A stretch of DNA of 39,666 nt, taken from an uncultured beta proteobacterium (lineage in GTDB: Bacteria > Pseudomonadota > Gammaproteobacteria > Burkholderiales > Rhodocyclaceae). The DNA lies in assembly GCA_903848955.1 (NCBI GenBank), contig CAINHS010000043.1, forward strand, positions 1-39,666, written 5' to 3'. Position numbers and translations under genes: made by a program. The notes under the pieces are model-generated. The model saw nothing but the letters and a program-made list of their open reading frames with translations, searched no databases and was not told the origin of the DNA. Shown here piece after piece: positions 10,163 through 18,207 of the stretch. Positions within the stretch are counted from its first letter, which is position 1; every line of letters begins with the position of its first letter.

Positions 10163-10822
10163 ATGGCTGCTCCCTCTCCGTCCAGCGAACACACCACCGA
10201 TTCCTCCGTTTTTCGCGCTGCGCTGCGCCGCGAAAAGCTGGCCGCACGCATGGAACTTGACGGATCTGCCCATGCCGCGCTCTCGGCGCGGATCGAGGCG
10301 CACCTCGCGACGCTGCTGACGGCGTTGCCACCGCAGACGCTGGCCTTCTGTGCGCCGGTACGCGGCGAGTTCGATGCGCGACCGCTGGCAGGCCTCCTGA
10401 TCAGACGCGGCTGGAATGCCGCGATGCCGGTCGCCGAGGTCGCCGCGGCGCCGATGCGCTTCCGCCACTGGACACTCGCGTCCGCGATGCACAGCGACCG
10501 CCACGGCATCCCTGTGCCCATCGACGGCCCCGATGTCGTGCCCGACATCGTGCTGCTGCCGCTGCTGGCCTTCGACACGCAAGGCTTCCGGCTCGGCTAC
10601 GGCGGCGGTTACTTCGACCGCACCCTGGCGGCACTGGTTCCGCGCCCGCTGGCCATCGGCGTCGGCTTCGAACTGGCCCGCGTCGCCGATATCCGGCCGC
10701 AGCCGCACGACATGCCCCTCGACGCCGTGGTCACCGAGGCCGGCATGGTGCGCTACCCGTCGTCAGTCGGCTTGCCCGGCAGAAGCGCGCCATGCGGACC
10801 ATCAGATTCCGATAAAGGCTGA
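10163..10822 (+). CDS. fau: 5-formyltetrahydrofolate cyclo-ligase
   Basis: This enzyme converts 5-formyl-THF to 5,10-methenyl-THF with ATP (EC 6.3.3.2), in the cytoplasm. The 219-residue sequence begins with the helical RRxKLAAR region. It ends with the family signature FRLGYGGGYFDRTLA (about residues 150-164), which forms the ATP/folate site, and a C-terminal HDMPLDAVVTE segment. It is divergent from slt across 41 bases. The nnrS gene starts six bases after its stop, so the two may share a transcript. The C-terminal 25 residues after RYP are longer than usual and poorly conserved. Confidence 0.93.
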   Translation: MAAPSPSSEHTTDSSVFRAALRREKLAARMELDGSAHAALSARIEAHLATLLTALPPQTLAFCAPVRGEFDARPLAGLLIRRGWNAAMPVAEVAAAPMRFRHWTLASAMHSDRHGIPVPIDGPDVVPDIVLLPLLAFDTQGFRLGYGGGYFDRTLAALVPRPLAIGVGFELARVADIRPQPHDMPLDAVVTEAGMVRYPSSVGLPGRSAPCGPSDSDKG

Positions 10823-10828
10823 CTTCCC

Positions 10829-11986
10829 ATGCACTACGCAACCCGCCCCCTCTGGCTGGTCGGCTTCAGACCCTTCTTTGCCCTGGCCTGCATGGCCGGG
10901 GCGGGTCTGCCGCTGATCTGGGTGCTGATGTTCTCCGGCAGCGTGGTGGCGCCGGCGGCCCTTGCCGTGCCCGCCATGCAGTGGCACGCCCACGAGATGT
11001 TCTTCGGCTTCGGCTGGGCGGTGCTCGGCGGTTTTCTGCTGACCTCGACCAAGAACTGGGTGGGCGTCCGTGGCTACCACGGCGGCACGCTGATGTTTCT
11101 GGCCACGGCCTGGTTGTTCGAGCGGGCCGGGATGGCTTTCGGCGGCGGCTGGCCGCGACTCCTGTTCCTCGTCTCGAACAACCTGTTTCTGGCCGCCATC
11201 GTCACGCTGCTGATGCGCACGCTGATCCGCCACCGTGAGCAGGACAGCTATCGCGACAACGCCTTCTTCCTGCTGGCCTTGCCGCTGTTCCTGCCGGCCA
11301 AGTTTCTGCTGCTCGAAAATTTCGCCGCCGGCACAGGCATGACGCTCGCCCTGTTCCGCCTGGCCTTCCTGATCATGCTCGAACGGACCCTGACTCAATT
11401 CATGAAGTCGGCGTTTCAGCTTGCGCTGCCGCGCATCGCACCGCTCGACCACGCCATCAAGGGATTGGCTCTGCTGCTGGTGTTCGGACACCTGCTGCCG
11501 CCTGCCCTGGCCACCGCCGCGACGCTGCTGCTGGCTGCGCTGCTGGCCGCTCGCTGGCTGCTGTGGCAGCCGCAGATCGCCTTGCGGCGGCTTGACATCG
11601 GCATCATGTACATCGGCTACCTGGCCATCATCGCGCAACTGCTGATCGACATTCTCGCCGGGCCCGGCGGCTACGCTGCGGTCGGTACGGTGGCCGTGCA
11701 TGTCTTTACCATTGGCGTGATGGGGCTCATCACGCCGGCCATGATCGTGCGCATTTGCCGCGGCCACACCGGACGCAAGGTGGCATTCGATGCGCAGGAC
11801 AAGGCGGTCTTGTGGTTGATGCTGGCAGGTTTTTTCCTCCGCGTGGGCGCGCCCCAGCTGATGCCGGCGGCCTATCTCCCGCTGACGGGACTGGCGGCGG
11901 GTTGCTGGCTGGTCTGTTTCGGCATGCTTGGCTGGCGCTATATTCCGTGGCTGATGCTGCCGCGCGTCGACGGCAAGGAACACTGA
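10829..11986 (+). CDS. nnrS: NnrS family heme/copper membrane protein (copy 1)
   Basis: This 385-residue polytopic membrane protein has about 12 hydrophobic segments. It carries the family signatures VGFRPFF near the N-terminus and HAHEMFFGF (H53, H55), plus ARG-rich short loops and a histidine-bearing RxxxGHTGRK segment near residue 310. NnrS proteins are heme- and copper-containing and protect cells against NO stress, usually under NO-responsive (Nnr/NsrR) control. It lies just after the folate gene and before an FNR-type promoter for DUF2249. A second, diverged nnrS sits in the nir operon at 13263-14459. The family call is secure, the precise role is not. Confidence 0.93.
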   Translation: MHYATRPLWLVGFRPFFALACMAGAGLPLIWVLMFSGSVVAPAALAVPAMQWHAHEMFFGFGWAVLGGFLLTSTKNWVGVRGYHGGTLMFLATAWLFERAGMAFGGGWPRLLFLVSNNLFLAAIVTLLMRTLIRHREQDSYRDNAFFLLALPLFLPAKFLLLENFAAGTGMTLALFRLAFLIMLERTLTQFMKSAFQLALPRIAPLDHAIKGLALLLVFGHLLPPALATAATLLLAALLAARWLLWQPQIALRRLDIGIMYIGYLAIIAQLLIDILAGPGGYAAVGTVAVHVFTIGVMGLITPAMIVRICRGHTGRKVAFDAQDKAVLWLMLAGFFLRVGAPQLMPAAYLPLTGLAAGCWLVCFGMLGWRYIPWLMLPRVDGKEH

Positions 11987-12010
11987 GCGCCGCACCAGGT
12001 AGCGGAAGAA

Positions 12011-12052
12011 CTAATCCAGATCAATTACCCGGGCGACTTAGCCCACTATGAT
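12011..12052 (+). promoter_or_regulatory. FNR/Dnr-type promoter for the DUF2249 gene
   Basis: Bases 12011-12024 read CTAATccagATCAA. This matches the FNR/Dnr consensus TTGAT-N4-ATCAA fully in one half and 3 of 5 in the other. TATGAT at 12047-12052 is a five-of-six match to the sigma-70 -10 box. The 22-nt gap puts the box centre at about -41.5 from a start near 12059, the class II activator geometry. The ATG follows at 12083. Confidence 0.55.
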
Positions 12053-12082
12053 CCGGCGCTACTCACCCGACGGAAGCTTGCC

Positions 12083-12346
12083 ATGACCACGATTCAAGTC
12101 CATAACCACACCACGGCCGACGCCATTTACCCGTTCGATGCCCGCGGTATCGCCAAGCGTTTCCGTCACGCCGCCATTTTCGGCGCACTTGACGCACTCC
12201 GCGCCGGCGAGACCATGCGCTTCGTCAACGATCACGATCCCTTGCCGCTGCTGGAGCAACTGCGCGCGCGCTACGCCGACGGTGTCGAAATTGCCTACCG
12301 CCAGCGCGACGCCGGGGGCGTGATGATCGACTTCATCAAGCACTGA
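12083..12346 (+). CDS. DUF2249 domain protein
   Basis: This 87-residue small cytoplasmic protein belongs to the DUF2249 family, which is often found beside denitrification and hemerythrin-type genes. It shows the family's DARGIAKRFRHAAIFGALDAL opening and the FVNDHDPLPLLEQL signature (about residues 48-61). The fold is a TusA-like alpha/beta sandwich, by family knowledge, but the TusA cysteine is absent here. The presumed FNR/Dnr promoter just upstream suggests induction by low oxygen or NO. It faces the nir operon tail-to-tail. A role in NO or metal handling is inference from context only. Confidence 0.87.
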   Translation: MTTIQVHNHTTADAIYPFDARGIAKRFRHAAIFGALDALRAGETMRFVNDHDPLPLLEQLRARYADGVEIAYRQRDAGGVMIDFIKH

Positions 12347-12364
12347 GGCGGCACCGCTTCCTCC

Positions 12365-12393
12365 GCGCCGGCTGCCTGCCAGACGGCCGGCGC
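12365..12393. terminator. Hairpin between convergent DUF2249 and nirE genes
   Basis: Arms GCGCCGGC (12365-12372) and GCCGGCGC (12386-12393) form a perfect 8-bp stem with a 13-nt loop, directly beside the nirE stop codon. It could stop transcription from both sides. No T-run is seen. Confidence 0.4.
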
Positions 12394-13194
12394 CTACGGT
12401 TGGGTTTCGCGGAACCAGCGCAGCTTGCTTTGAAGGGTGACCACGCTGCCGACGATGATCAAGGTCGGCGGGCGCAGTCCTGCGCTCTCCGCCAGTCCGG
12501 GCAGAGTGGCCAGCGTGCCGGTCAGGGTGCGCTGCGACGGCTGAGTGCCCTGTTGCACGATCGCGGCCGGCCAATCGGCGGGCAAGCCATGCTCGATGAG
12601 TTTGCTGCAAAGGCAGGGCAAGCCGGCGAGTCCCATGTAAATCACCACCGTATGTGATTTGCGCGCCAGCCCGGGCCAATCCAGGTTCATGCTGCCGTCC
12701 TTGAGATGGCCGGTAACGAAGACGCAGGCCTGGGCGTGATCGCGGTGCGTCAAGGGGATCCCGGCGTAGGCGGCCACCCCGGCTGCCGCGGTAATGCCCG
12801 GGATGACCTCGAAAGGCACGTCGTCCGCGGCAAGTACTTCCACCTCTTCACCGCCGCGACCGAAGGTGTAGGGATCGCCCCCCTTGAGCCGGACAACGCG
12901 CTTGCCGGACTTGGCCAGGCGCACCAGGAGCAGGCTCAACTCCGGTTGCGGCAGCGAGTGGTTGCCTCGTTCCTTTCCGGCGTAAATTCGCTCGGCGGCC
13001 GGATTGGCCAGTTCAAGGACAGCGCCGGATACCAGGTTGTCGTATACCAGCACGTCGGCCTCGCCTATCAGACGCGCCGCCTTCAGTGTCAGCAGTTCCG
13101 GGTCGCCCGGGCCGGCGCCGACAAGATAGACCCAACCCGGCTTGGCGTGTGCAGTAACTTGGTTTTGTGTCATGGATTTGAAATTTGACGTCAT
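12394..13194 (-). CDS. nirE: Uroporphyrinogen-III C-methyltransferase (NirE type)
   Basis: This enzyme methylates uroporphyrinogen III at C2 and C7 with S-adenosylmethionine to give precorrin-2 (EC 2.1.1.107). The 266-residue, single-domain protein has GAGPGDPELLTLKA near residue 26 and VRLKGGDPYTFGRGGEE near residue 102, both involved in binding. There is no CysG-type dehydrogenase half. Its place as the last gene after nnrS in the nir operon argues that it is NirE, feeding heme d1 synthesis, rather than CobA for B12. Two start codons (13194 and 13173) are possible, neither with a strong ribosome site. The activity call is secure, and the d1 role is inference from context. Confidence 0.92.
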   Translation of the reverse strand: MTSNFKSMTQNQVTAHAKPGWVYLVGAGPGDPELLTLKAARLIGEADVLVYDNLVSGAVLELANPAAERIYAGKERGNHSLPQPELSLLLVRLAKSGKRVVRLKGGDPYTFGRGGEEVEVLAADDVPFEVIPGITAAAGVAAYAGIPLTHRDHAQACVFVTGHLKDGSMNLDWPGLARKSHTVVIYMGLAGLPCLCSKLIEHGLPADWPAAIVQQGTQPSQRTLTGTLATLPGLAESAGLRPPTLIIVGSVVTLQSKLRWFRETQP

Positions 13195-13262
13195 AAGTTT
13201 TTGCCCGCTGTCCGGCGATGCAAACGGCGAGCCGGGGGAACACCCCGGGCCCGGTTTCTTCT

Positions 13263-14459
13263 TCAGCCGGGCTGACCGTCAGCACGAGACCGGATCAGCC
13301 AGGGTGTGTAGCGCCACAGGTAAAGAAGGAAAGCCAGCGTCCAGGCCGTGGCGGCAATCTGAATGCCTGCTGCCGCGGCAAGCGGCAGGGCCAGGAGAGT
13401 AAGCACACGGGTTGCGGCAGCCATCTGAATCAAGCCGTAGGCCGTGACTTCGAACCGGCTGACCTCAAGTATACGGCCGGTGTGGCCAAGTGCGGTGCGC
13501 GTGATCATGCCGAGGATCAGGCTGCCGGTGGCGCCGATGGCCAGCGCATGTACCGGCGCCGACGGCGGCAGCGACGCCACGCCGCCGGCTGCAATCAGCG
13601 CCAAACCAACCGCTATCCAGAGATGTCCGGCATGCAGAATCCACAGCAACGGGGTGTGGCGCGTCGCGGCGGGATTCCAGCCCAGGGTTCTGGCCAGTTG
13701 CAGCAGGGCCGCCAGCGCAGCAACGGGTGCGCCGACAAACTCCGGTGCATTCAGGCTCCAGAGCAAGAGTGCGATTGCGCTGCTTGCAATCGCGGCATGG
13801 TTGAGCCACGGTCGCTGCCACTGGCGAAAGCCTGGCGTCCCGCGCAAGGCGCTGGCCGTGAACGAAGGAATGACGCGGCCGCCAATGATGGTTTCCAGCA
13901 TGACGACCAGGCTCAGCATGAGATGCAGCGTCGTCACCGGGTCGACTGCAATGAACTGCAGGCGGGCCAGATGAAAGGCCAGATTGCTTCCGGCCATGAC
14001 CATGAGCAGGACCGGCAGGAAGTAATTGCGCTGACTGCGGCCGCGCAGCAGAACCCGTCCCAGGGCTGTTGCGGCCGCCGGCAGGAACAGCACGTCGATC
14101 AGCGCGGCAATCAAGCCGCCTTCAAATGCCATGGCGATGCGACCGCACAGCCAGATCAGCGCCAGCGCGGCGAGGGGCTTTCCCGATGGCGTCGGCAGTC
14201 CGGTCCAATTGCGCCCGGCGGTAAACAGGAAGCCGACAACAACGGCAACAACAAAGCCGAACAGCATTTCATGGGCATGCCACCAGAGCCCCGGCAGCGG
14301 CAGCTTGACGAGGCCGCCGAGCACGGCCACCCAGACCGGAACGGCGAGCGCGGCAAACAGCGCGGCGAGCAGATAGAAGGGCCTGAAGCCCAGCGCCCAG
14401 AGCGAAAATGTGCCGGCCGGGATGCGCTGGCGGGGATCATCGAGATGTAGCAGCGCCAT
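13263..14459 (-). CDS. nnrS: NnrS family heme/copper membrane protein (copy 2, nir operon)
   Basis: This 398-residue membrane protein has about 12 hydrophobic segments and the NnrS signatures LGFRPFYLL (about 23-31) and HAHEMLFGF (H61, H63). A C-terminal TRTALGHTGR segment is shared with copy 1. Its start overlaps the nirN stop by one base (TGATG at 14457-14461), so it is translated with the d1-biosynthesis genes. NnrS proteins bind heme and copper and relieve NO stress. Placement in the nir operon points to a role while NirS is making NO. Copy 1 is clearly diverged, so this is not a recent duplicate. Confidence 0.93.
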   Translation of the reverse strand: MALLHLDDPRQRIPAGTFSLWALGFRPFYLLAALFAALAVPVWVAVLGGLVKLPLPGLWWHAHEMLFGFVVAVVVGFLFTAGRNWTGLPTPSGKPLAALALIWLCGRIAMAFEGGLIAALIDVLFLPAAATALGRVLLRGRSQRNYFLPVLLMVMAGSNLAFHLARLQFIAVDPVTTLHLMLSLVVMLETIIGGRVIPSFTASALRGTPGFRQWQRPWLNHAAIASSAIALLLWSLNAPEFVGAPVAALAALLQLARTLGWNPAATRHTPLLWILHAGHLWIAVGLALIAAGGVASLPPSAPVHALAIGATGSLILGMITRTALGHTGRILEVSRFEVTAYGLIQMAAATRVLTLLALPLAAAAGIQIAATAWTLAFLLYLWRYTPWLIRSRADGQPG

Positions 14460-16033
14460 CAGTGGCTTGTGCCTTCCGAGCGGTTGATCTTGTTGTAGAG
14501 GTTGTACTTGCCGACCGGCTTGTCCATCGGGATGCGTTTGACTTCCTTGAAGGTCTCGGCATCAAACACTATCAGCGCGCCGCCGTCGGCGCGGCGCTCC
14601 ATGAGGCTGGCCAGGGCGTAGCGGCCATCGCGGGTGAATTCGACGTGGGCCAGCGTCTTGCCCTTTTCCGGCCGCAGTTCGGCGACCCGTTGCAGCGTGC
14701 TCTTGTCGATCACCTGCAGCGTGTCCTTGTTGCTGCTCATCATCGAATCGACCCAGGCGAAGCGGGAGTTTTCATGGGAACGCGTGAAGAAGCCCGGCCC
14801 CAGCGTGGCGATGCTTGTTATCGTCTGCCAGGTCTTCATGTCGATCACGGTGACCGCGCCGTCCTTGAGGTTCGGGCTGGCCATCACGGTGCGGCCGCGC
14901 CAGTTCCAGGTGATCCCGGAGCCCAGGTGCGGCATGCCGGAAAGCTCGAGATCGGCGATCTTGCGCCGGATGTCGAGATTGACGACCTGCGCCTTGCCCT
15001 GCCGGCTCGCGCCCATGACATTGGCGTAGGTGGCGTCGAAATAGAAATCGTCAAGCGGGCTTTCAAGAAGGGTGCGGCGGGCATTCTGGAAGCCCGTCAG
15101 GGCAATGGCTTCGCCCATCTGGTAGTCGTGCACATAACCGTCGAATATCGGCGCGGCATTGGTGTCGTAGGAGATTTCCCACAGTTCCGCGATGTCCTTC
15201 ATGGCGACGACGAAGCTGCGGCGCGGCGCGGCATCATAGACGGCGGAAACGCGCGAACCGAGCTTGCCGTCGCGGCTGCCGGCCGTCATGACCTTGACCA
15301 GGTTCAGGTCGGCATCCAGCAGTACCAGGCTGTTGGGCAGGTAGTTGGCGGCCATGATCCATTTGCCGTCAGCCGAAACCGCCAGATTGCGGGTGTTGAT
15401 GCCGACGCGGATTTCGACGGTGGTTTTCTGGTTCCAGATATCGAACTTGCTGATCCAGCCGTCACGCGAAGCAAAAAAAACGTAGCGCCCGTCGGCGGTG
15501 AACTTGGGGCCGCCGTGCAGCGCGTAGCGGCTTTGAAAACGATGAATCGGCTCAAGCTTGTCGCCGTCGAGGATGCTGACGTGATGGTCGCCGACCTCGA
15601 CCACCAGGAACAGGTTCATCAGATCCCGGCCCTGCAGCAGCTCATCGGGACGGTCCGGCAGCGATCCTGCCGCGTGATGCACAAGCCGCGAGGCCATGAT
15701 GTCGGCTTCAGTGAAGGCCGGTGGCGGCAATGCGGCGGTATAGATGAAGTCGGCCAGTGCCGCGATTTCATCCGCCTTCAGCTTGTCGGCAAAGCCCGCC
15801 ATCTGGGTCGCGGCACGCCCGTCACGGATGGTTTTCAGCGCTTCCGGCTTGCGCAGTCGCTCGAGGCTTTCCGGCAGCAGCGCCGGTCCCATGATGCCGA
15901 AGCGGTTGGCTCCGTGGCAGCTCGCGCAATGCGTTGCGAACAGCGCAGCGGGCTCGACAGCTTCGGCGGCGGCGGGCGCGACGGCGGCGGTCAGCAGGCT
16001 GAGGGCCGCCAGACAGGGCTTCCAGCCGCTCAT
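14459..16033 (-). CDS. nirN: NirN: cytochrome c / d1-type dihydro-heme d1 dehydrogenase
   Basis: This periplasmic enzyme oxidises dihydro-heme d1 to heme d1 in the last pathway step. It has 524 residues: a signal peptide (to about AAAEA, residue 24), a cytochrome c domain with CASCH (C36, C39, H40), and an eight-bladed propeller like that of NirS. The C-terminus KYNLYNKINRSEGTSH is the NirN ending, whereas NirS ends in HDVY. The start at 16033 makes an ATGA overlap with the nirJ stop (16030-16033), and a longer N-terminal reading lacks sense. NirN also binds and passes d1 to NirS, by family knowledge. The distinction from a second NirS is secure from the ending and the operon position. Confidence 0.92.
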   Translation of the reverse strand: MSGWKPCLAALSLLTAAVAPAAAEAVEPAALFATHCASCHGANRFGIMGPALLPESLERLRKPEALKTIRDGRAATQMAGFADKLKADEIAALADFIYTAALPPPAFTEADIMASRLVHHAAGSLPDRPDELLQGRDLMNLFLVVEVGDHHVSILDGDKLEPIHRFQSRYALHGGPKFTADGRYVFFASRDGWISKFDIWNQKTTVEIRVGINTRNLAVSADGKWIMAANYLPNSLVLLDADLNLVKVMTAGSRDGKLGSRVSAVYDAAPRRSFVVAMKDIAELWEISYDTNAAPIFDGYVHDYQMGEAIALTGFQNARRTLLESPLDDFYFDATYANVMGASRQGKAQVVNLDIRRKIADLELSGMPHLGSGITWNWRGRTVMASPNLKDGAVTVIDMKTWQTITSIATLGPGFFTRSHENSRFAWVDSMMSSNKDTLQVIDKSTLQRVAELRPEKGKTLAHVEFTRDGRYALASLMERRADGGALIVFDAETFKEVKRIPMDKPVGKYNLYNKINRSEGTSH

Positions 16034-17169
16034 GTCGAGATTTCCCCGGTAGTCAGATAGCAACCCGGATCTTCCGCCCAGGGATCGCCGGTGAGTTGTT
16101 GCGCACGCACCCGCGTATTGCCGCCGCAGATGGCGAAATGGGCGCAGCTGCCGCAGCGTCCGCCGACCTTCCGCGGCCTGGCCTTGAGCCCTGCCATCAA
16201 GGGATCGGAAGTGTCCGTCCAGATGGCGGAAAACGGACGCTGGCGCACGTTGCCGAGGGTGTGATGCCACCACATCGTGTCGGCGTGGACATTGCCCAGG
16301 TTGTCGATGTTGGCAACGTTCACGCCGCTCGAGTTGCCGCCCCACTGCCGCAGCTTGGCCTCGACATGGGCGGCGCGCTCGGGAAAGCGCCGACGCACCC
16401 AATGCAGCAGATAGACGCCATCGGCATCGTTGTTGCCGGTGGTGAAATCCTTGACGATGCCTTGCCGCTGGTGGTTCCAGCAGGTATCAAAAAGCAGGTC
16501 CATGGCTTGCCGCGTCATCTGGTGCCGGGCATCGTCGGCGCGGTTGCGGTTGCCGCGCCCGGCATAGTTGAGGTGGGAGAAATAGAAGCGGTCGATGCCT
16601 TCGCTTTCGACCAGCTGCAGCAGAGCGGGGAGGTCGTGAAAATTGTCGCGGGTCAGGGTGAAGCGCACGCCGACCTTCATCCCGGCGTCGCGGCAGAGAC
16701 GAAGCCCGGCCAGCGAGAGGTCGAAGGCTCCGCTCATGCGGCGGAACCTGTCGTGGGTCGGTCCGAGGCCGTCGAGACTGATGCCGACGTAGTCGAAACC
16801 GACTGCGGCGATCCGCGCACAGCGCCCGGCGTCGATCAGCGTGCCGTTGCTGGAGAGTGCCGTAAAGAAGCCCTGCGCCTTGGCACGACCGGCAATCTCG
16901 AAGATGTCCGGACGCAACAGCGGCTCGCCACCGGAAAGAATCAGCGCCGGCACCGAAAAACCCTTGAGGTCATCCATTACTGCAAAGATCTCTGCGGTGT
17001 CGAGTTCGCCGGCAAAATCCTTGTCGGCGGAAATCGAGTAGCAGTGCTTGCAGGTGAGGTTGCAGCGGCGGATCAGGTTCCAGATGACAACCGGGCCGGG
17101 CGGCGAACGCATCGCACCAACCGGGGTCGGCGCCATGATTTCCTGCATGTATTGCGATATTCGAAACAT
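16030..17169 (-). CDS. nirJ: NirJ: radical SAM heme d1 biosynthesis enzyme
   Basis: This is a radical S-adenosylmethionine enzyme that works on 12,18-didecarboxysiroheme to introduce the side-chain changes leading to d1. It has 379 residues and is cytoplasmic. The start at 17169 was chosen because the family begins MFRISQYMQE; 16 extra codons upstream look non-coding. CNLTCKHC gives the CxxxCxxC cluster ligands C36, C40 and C43. SGGEPLLRPD follows for SAM binding. A C-terminal CGSCAHFAICGG region with spaced cysteines holds a second (SPASM-type) cluster. It lies between nirH (86-nt gap) and nirN (4-nt overlap). Confidence 0.95.
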   Translation of the reverse strand: MFRISQYMQEIMAPTPVGAMRSPPGPVVIWNLIRRCNLTCKHCYSISADKDFAGELDTAEIFAVMDDLKGFSVPALILSGGEPLLRPDIFEIAGRAKAQGFFTALSSNGTLIDAGRCARIAAVGFDYVGISLDGLGPTHDRFRRMSGAFDLSLAGLRLCRDAGMKVGVRFTLTRDNFHDLPALLQLVESEGIDRFYFSHLNYAGRGNRNRADDARHQMTRQAMDLLFDTCWNHQRQGIVKDFTTGNNDADGVYLLHWVRRRFPERAAHVEAKLRQWGGNSSGVNVANIDNLGNVHADTMWWHHTLGNVRQRPFSAIWTDTSDPLMAGLKARPRKVGGRCGSCAHFAICGGNTRVRAQQLTGDPWAEDPGCYLTTGEIST

Positions 17170-17255
17170 GGTGCGATTGGATGCCTGATCTCGATGCCGC
17201 GCATTGACCGCCATCAAGTCGCCGGAGGCTAATCGCCTGCGACGCCGCCCGGCGA

Positions 17256-17753
17256 TCAGCCGGAAATGCGCAAGCCGGTCTTTTTGAGTATTTCCGTGCT
17301 GTAAAGAACTTCATGGGCGGCGCAGGCATCGCCCAGCAGCAGCGCGATCCGGGCCGCCTTGGCCTCGACTTCGGCGCGGTCGGGTCCATGCACCATGGCA
17401 AACAGGTTGTAGGGCCACTGCGGCATGCGGCGCGGACGGCGATAGCAATGCGTGACGAAGTCGAGCGCGCCGATCTGCGCGCCGAGGGCGTCGACGCGCC
17501 GGTCGTCGACATTCCACACCGACATGCCGTTGGCGGTGTAGCCGATCGCATAGTGATTGGGTACGGCGCCGATGCGCCGGATCACGCCGCTGTCAAGCAT
17601 CCGCTGCAGGCGCGTCAGCACCTCGGCGGCGTCTATGCCGAGTTCCGCCGCCAACAGATCGTAGGGCCGTGACACGCGTGGCAGCCCGGCCTGGGTTGCC
17701 ACCATCAGGCGCCGGTCGACGGCATCGAGCGCTGCATTTGCCGGATTACGCAC
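17256..17753 (-). CDS. nirH: NirH: siroheme decarboxylase subunit
   Basis: This Lrp/AsnC-fold protein, with the other NirDLGH partners, decarboxylates siroheme to 12,18-didecarboxysiroheme. It has 165 residues: an N-terminal winged helix (about 5-60) and a C-terminal RAM-like domain with THCYRRPRRMPQWPYNLF. The ending ILKKTGLRI is typical of NirH. It starts with GTG at 17753, which overlaps the nirG stop by eight bases (17746-17753). It is cytoplasmic and is not expected to bind DNA, despite the fold. The call rests on order, ending and motif. Confidence 0.9.
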   Translation of the reverse strand: MRNPANAALDAVDRRLMVATQAGLPRVSRPYDLLAAELGIDAAEVLTRLQRMLDSGVIRRIGAVPNHYAIGYTANGMSVWNVDDRRVDALGAQIGALDFVTHCYRRPRRMPQWPYNLFAMVHGPDRAEVEAKAARIALLLGDACAAHEVLYSTEILKKTGLRISG

Positions 17754-18207
17754 GCAGCTTCATCCCGACGAAGTATTCGCGCTCCTTGGGAAAGGCAAAA
17801 ACCGGGAGGCCGGTTGCCTGCTCGATACGGGCAATCGCGTCAGGAATGCCTTCCCGGGTCGCCGTGGCGAGCACGAACCACATGTTGAATTCATGCTCGC
17901 GGCGGTAGTTGTGGGCCACCTCGGGGAAGGCGTTGACCTGATCGCTGACTCGCGCCAGATCTTCATCGGCTACCACCATGGCGGCGAGGACGAAGGCGCC
18001 GCCGGCGCGCTCTATCTGAAACATCGGACCGAAGCGCGTGAGCACCCGTCGCGCCAGCAGGGAATCAAGCCGCGTCAGCAGTTCCGTCTCGCTCAGGCCG
18101 AGCATTTCGGCAACGGCGCGATAAGGTTCGGCGACCAGCGGAAAGTCGCCTTGCATGGCATTTATCAGACGGCGATCGACGTCGTCGAGGGCAGCCGCGT
18201 CATGCAT
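17746..18207 (-). CDS. nirG: NirG: siroheme decarboxylase subunit
   Basis: This 153-residue Lrp/AsnC-fold member of the siroheme decarboxylase set has the conserved AHNYRREHEFNMWFV block near residue 100, with the histidine and arginine residues of the active site. The C-terminus is FPKEREYFVGMKL. The start at 18207 follows family length; a longer reading would run into nirDL. The start overlaps the nirDL stop by eight bases (18200-18207). The two His-bearing blocks resemble the first half of NirDL more than NirH, which is the usual NirD/NirG-like pairing. It is cytoplasmic. Confidence 0.88.
   Translation of the reverse strand: MHDAAALDDVDRRLINAMQGDFPLVAEPYRAVAEMLGLSETELLTRLDSLLARRVLTRFGPMFQIERAGGAFVLAAMVVADEDLARVSDQVNAFPEVAHNYRREHEFNMWFVLATATREGIPDAIARIEQATGLPVFAFPKEREYFVGMKLRA

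Noticed and set aside
8166-10331. N-terminally longer Slt starting at 10331
   Set aside because: The extra 70 residues overlap the divergent folate gene and would bury the signal peptide.
14459-16033. Second nirS (nitrite reductase) gene
   Set aside because: The SEGTSH ending, shorter length and place after nirJ are those of NirN.
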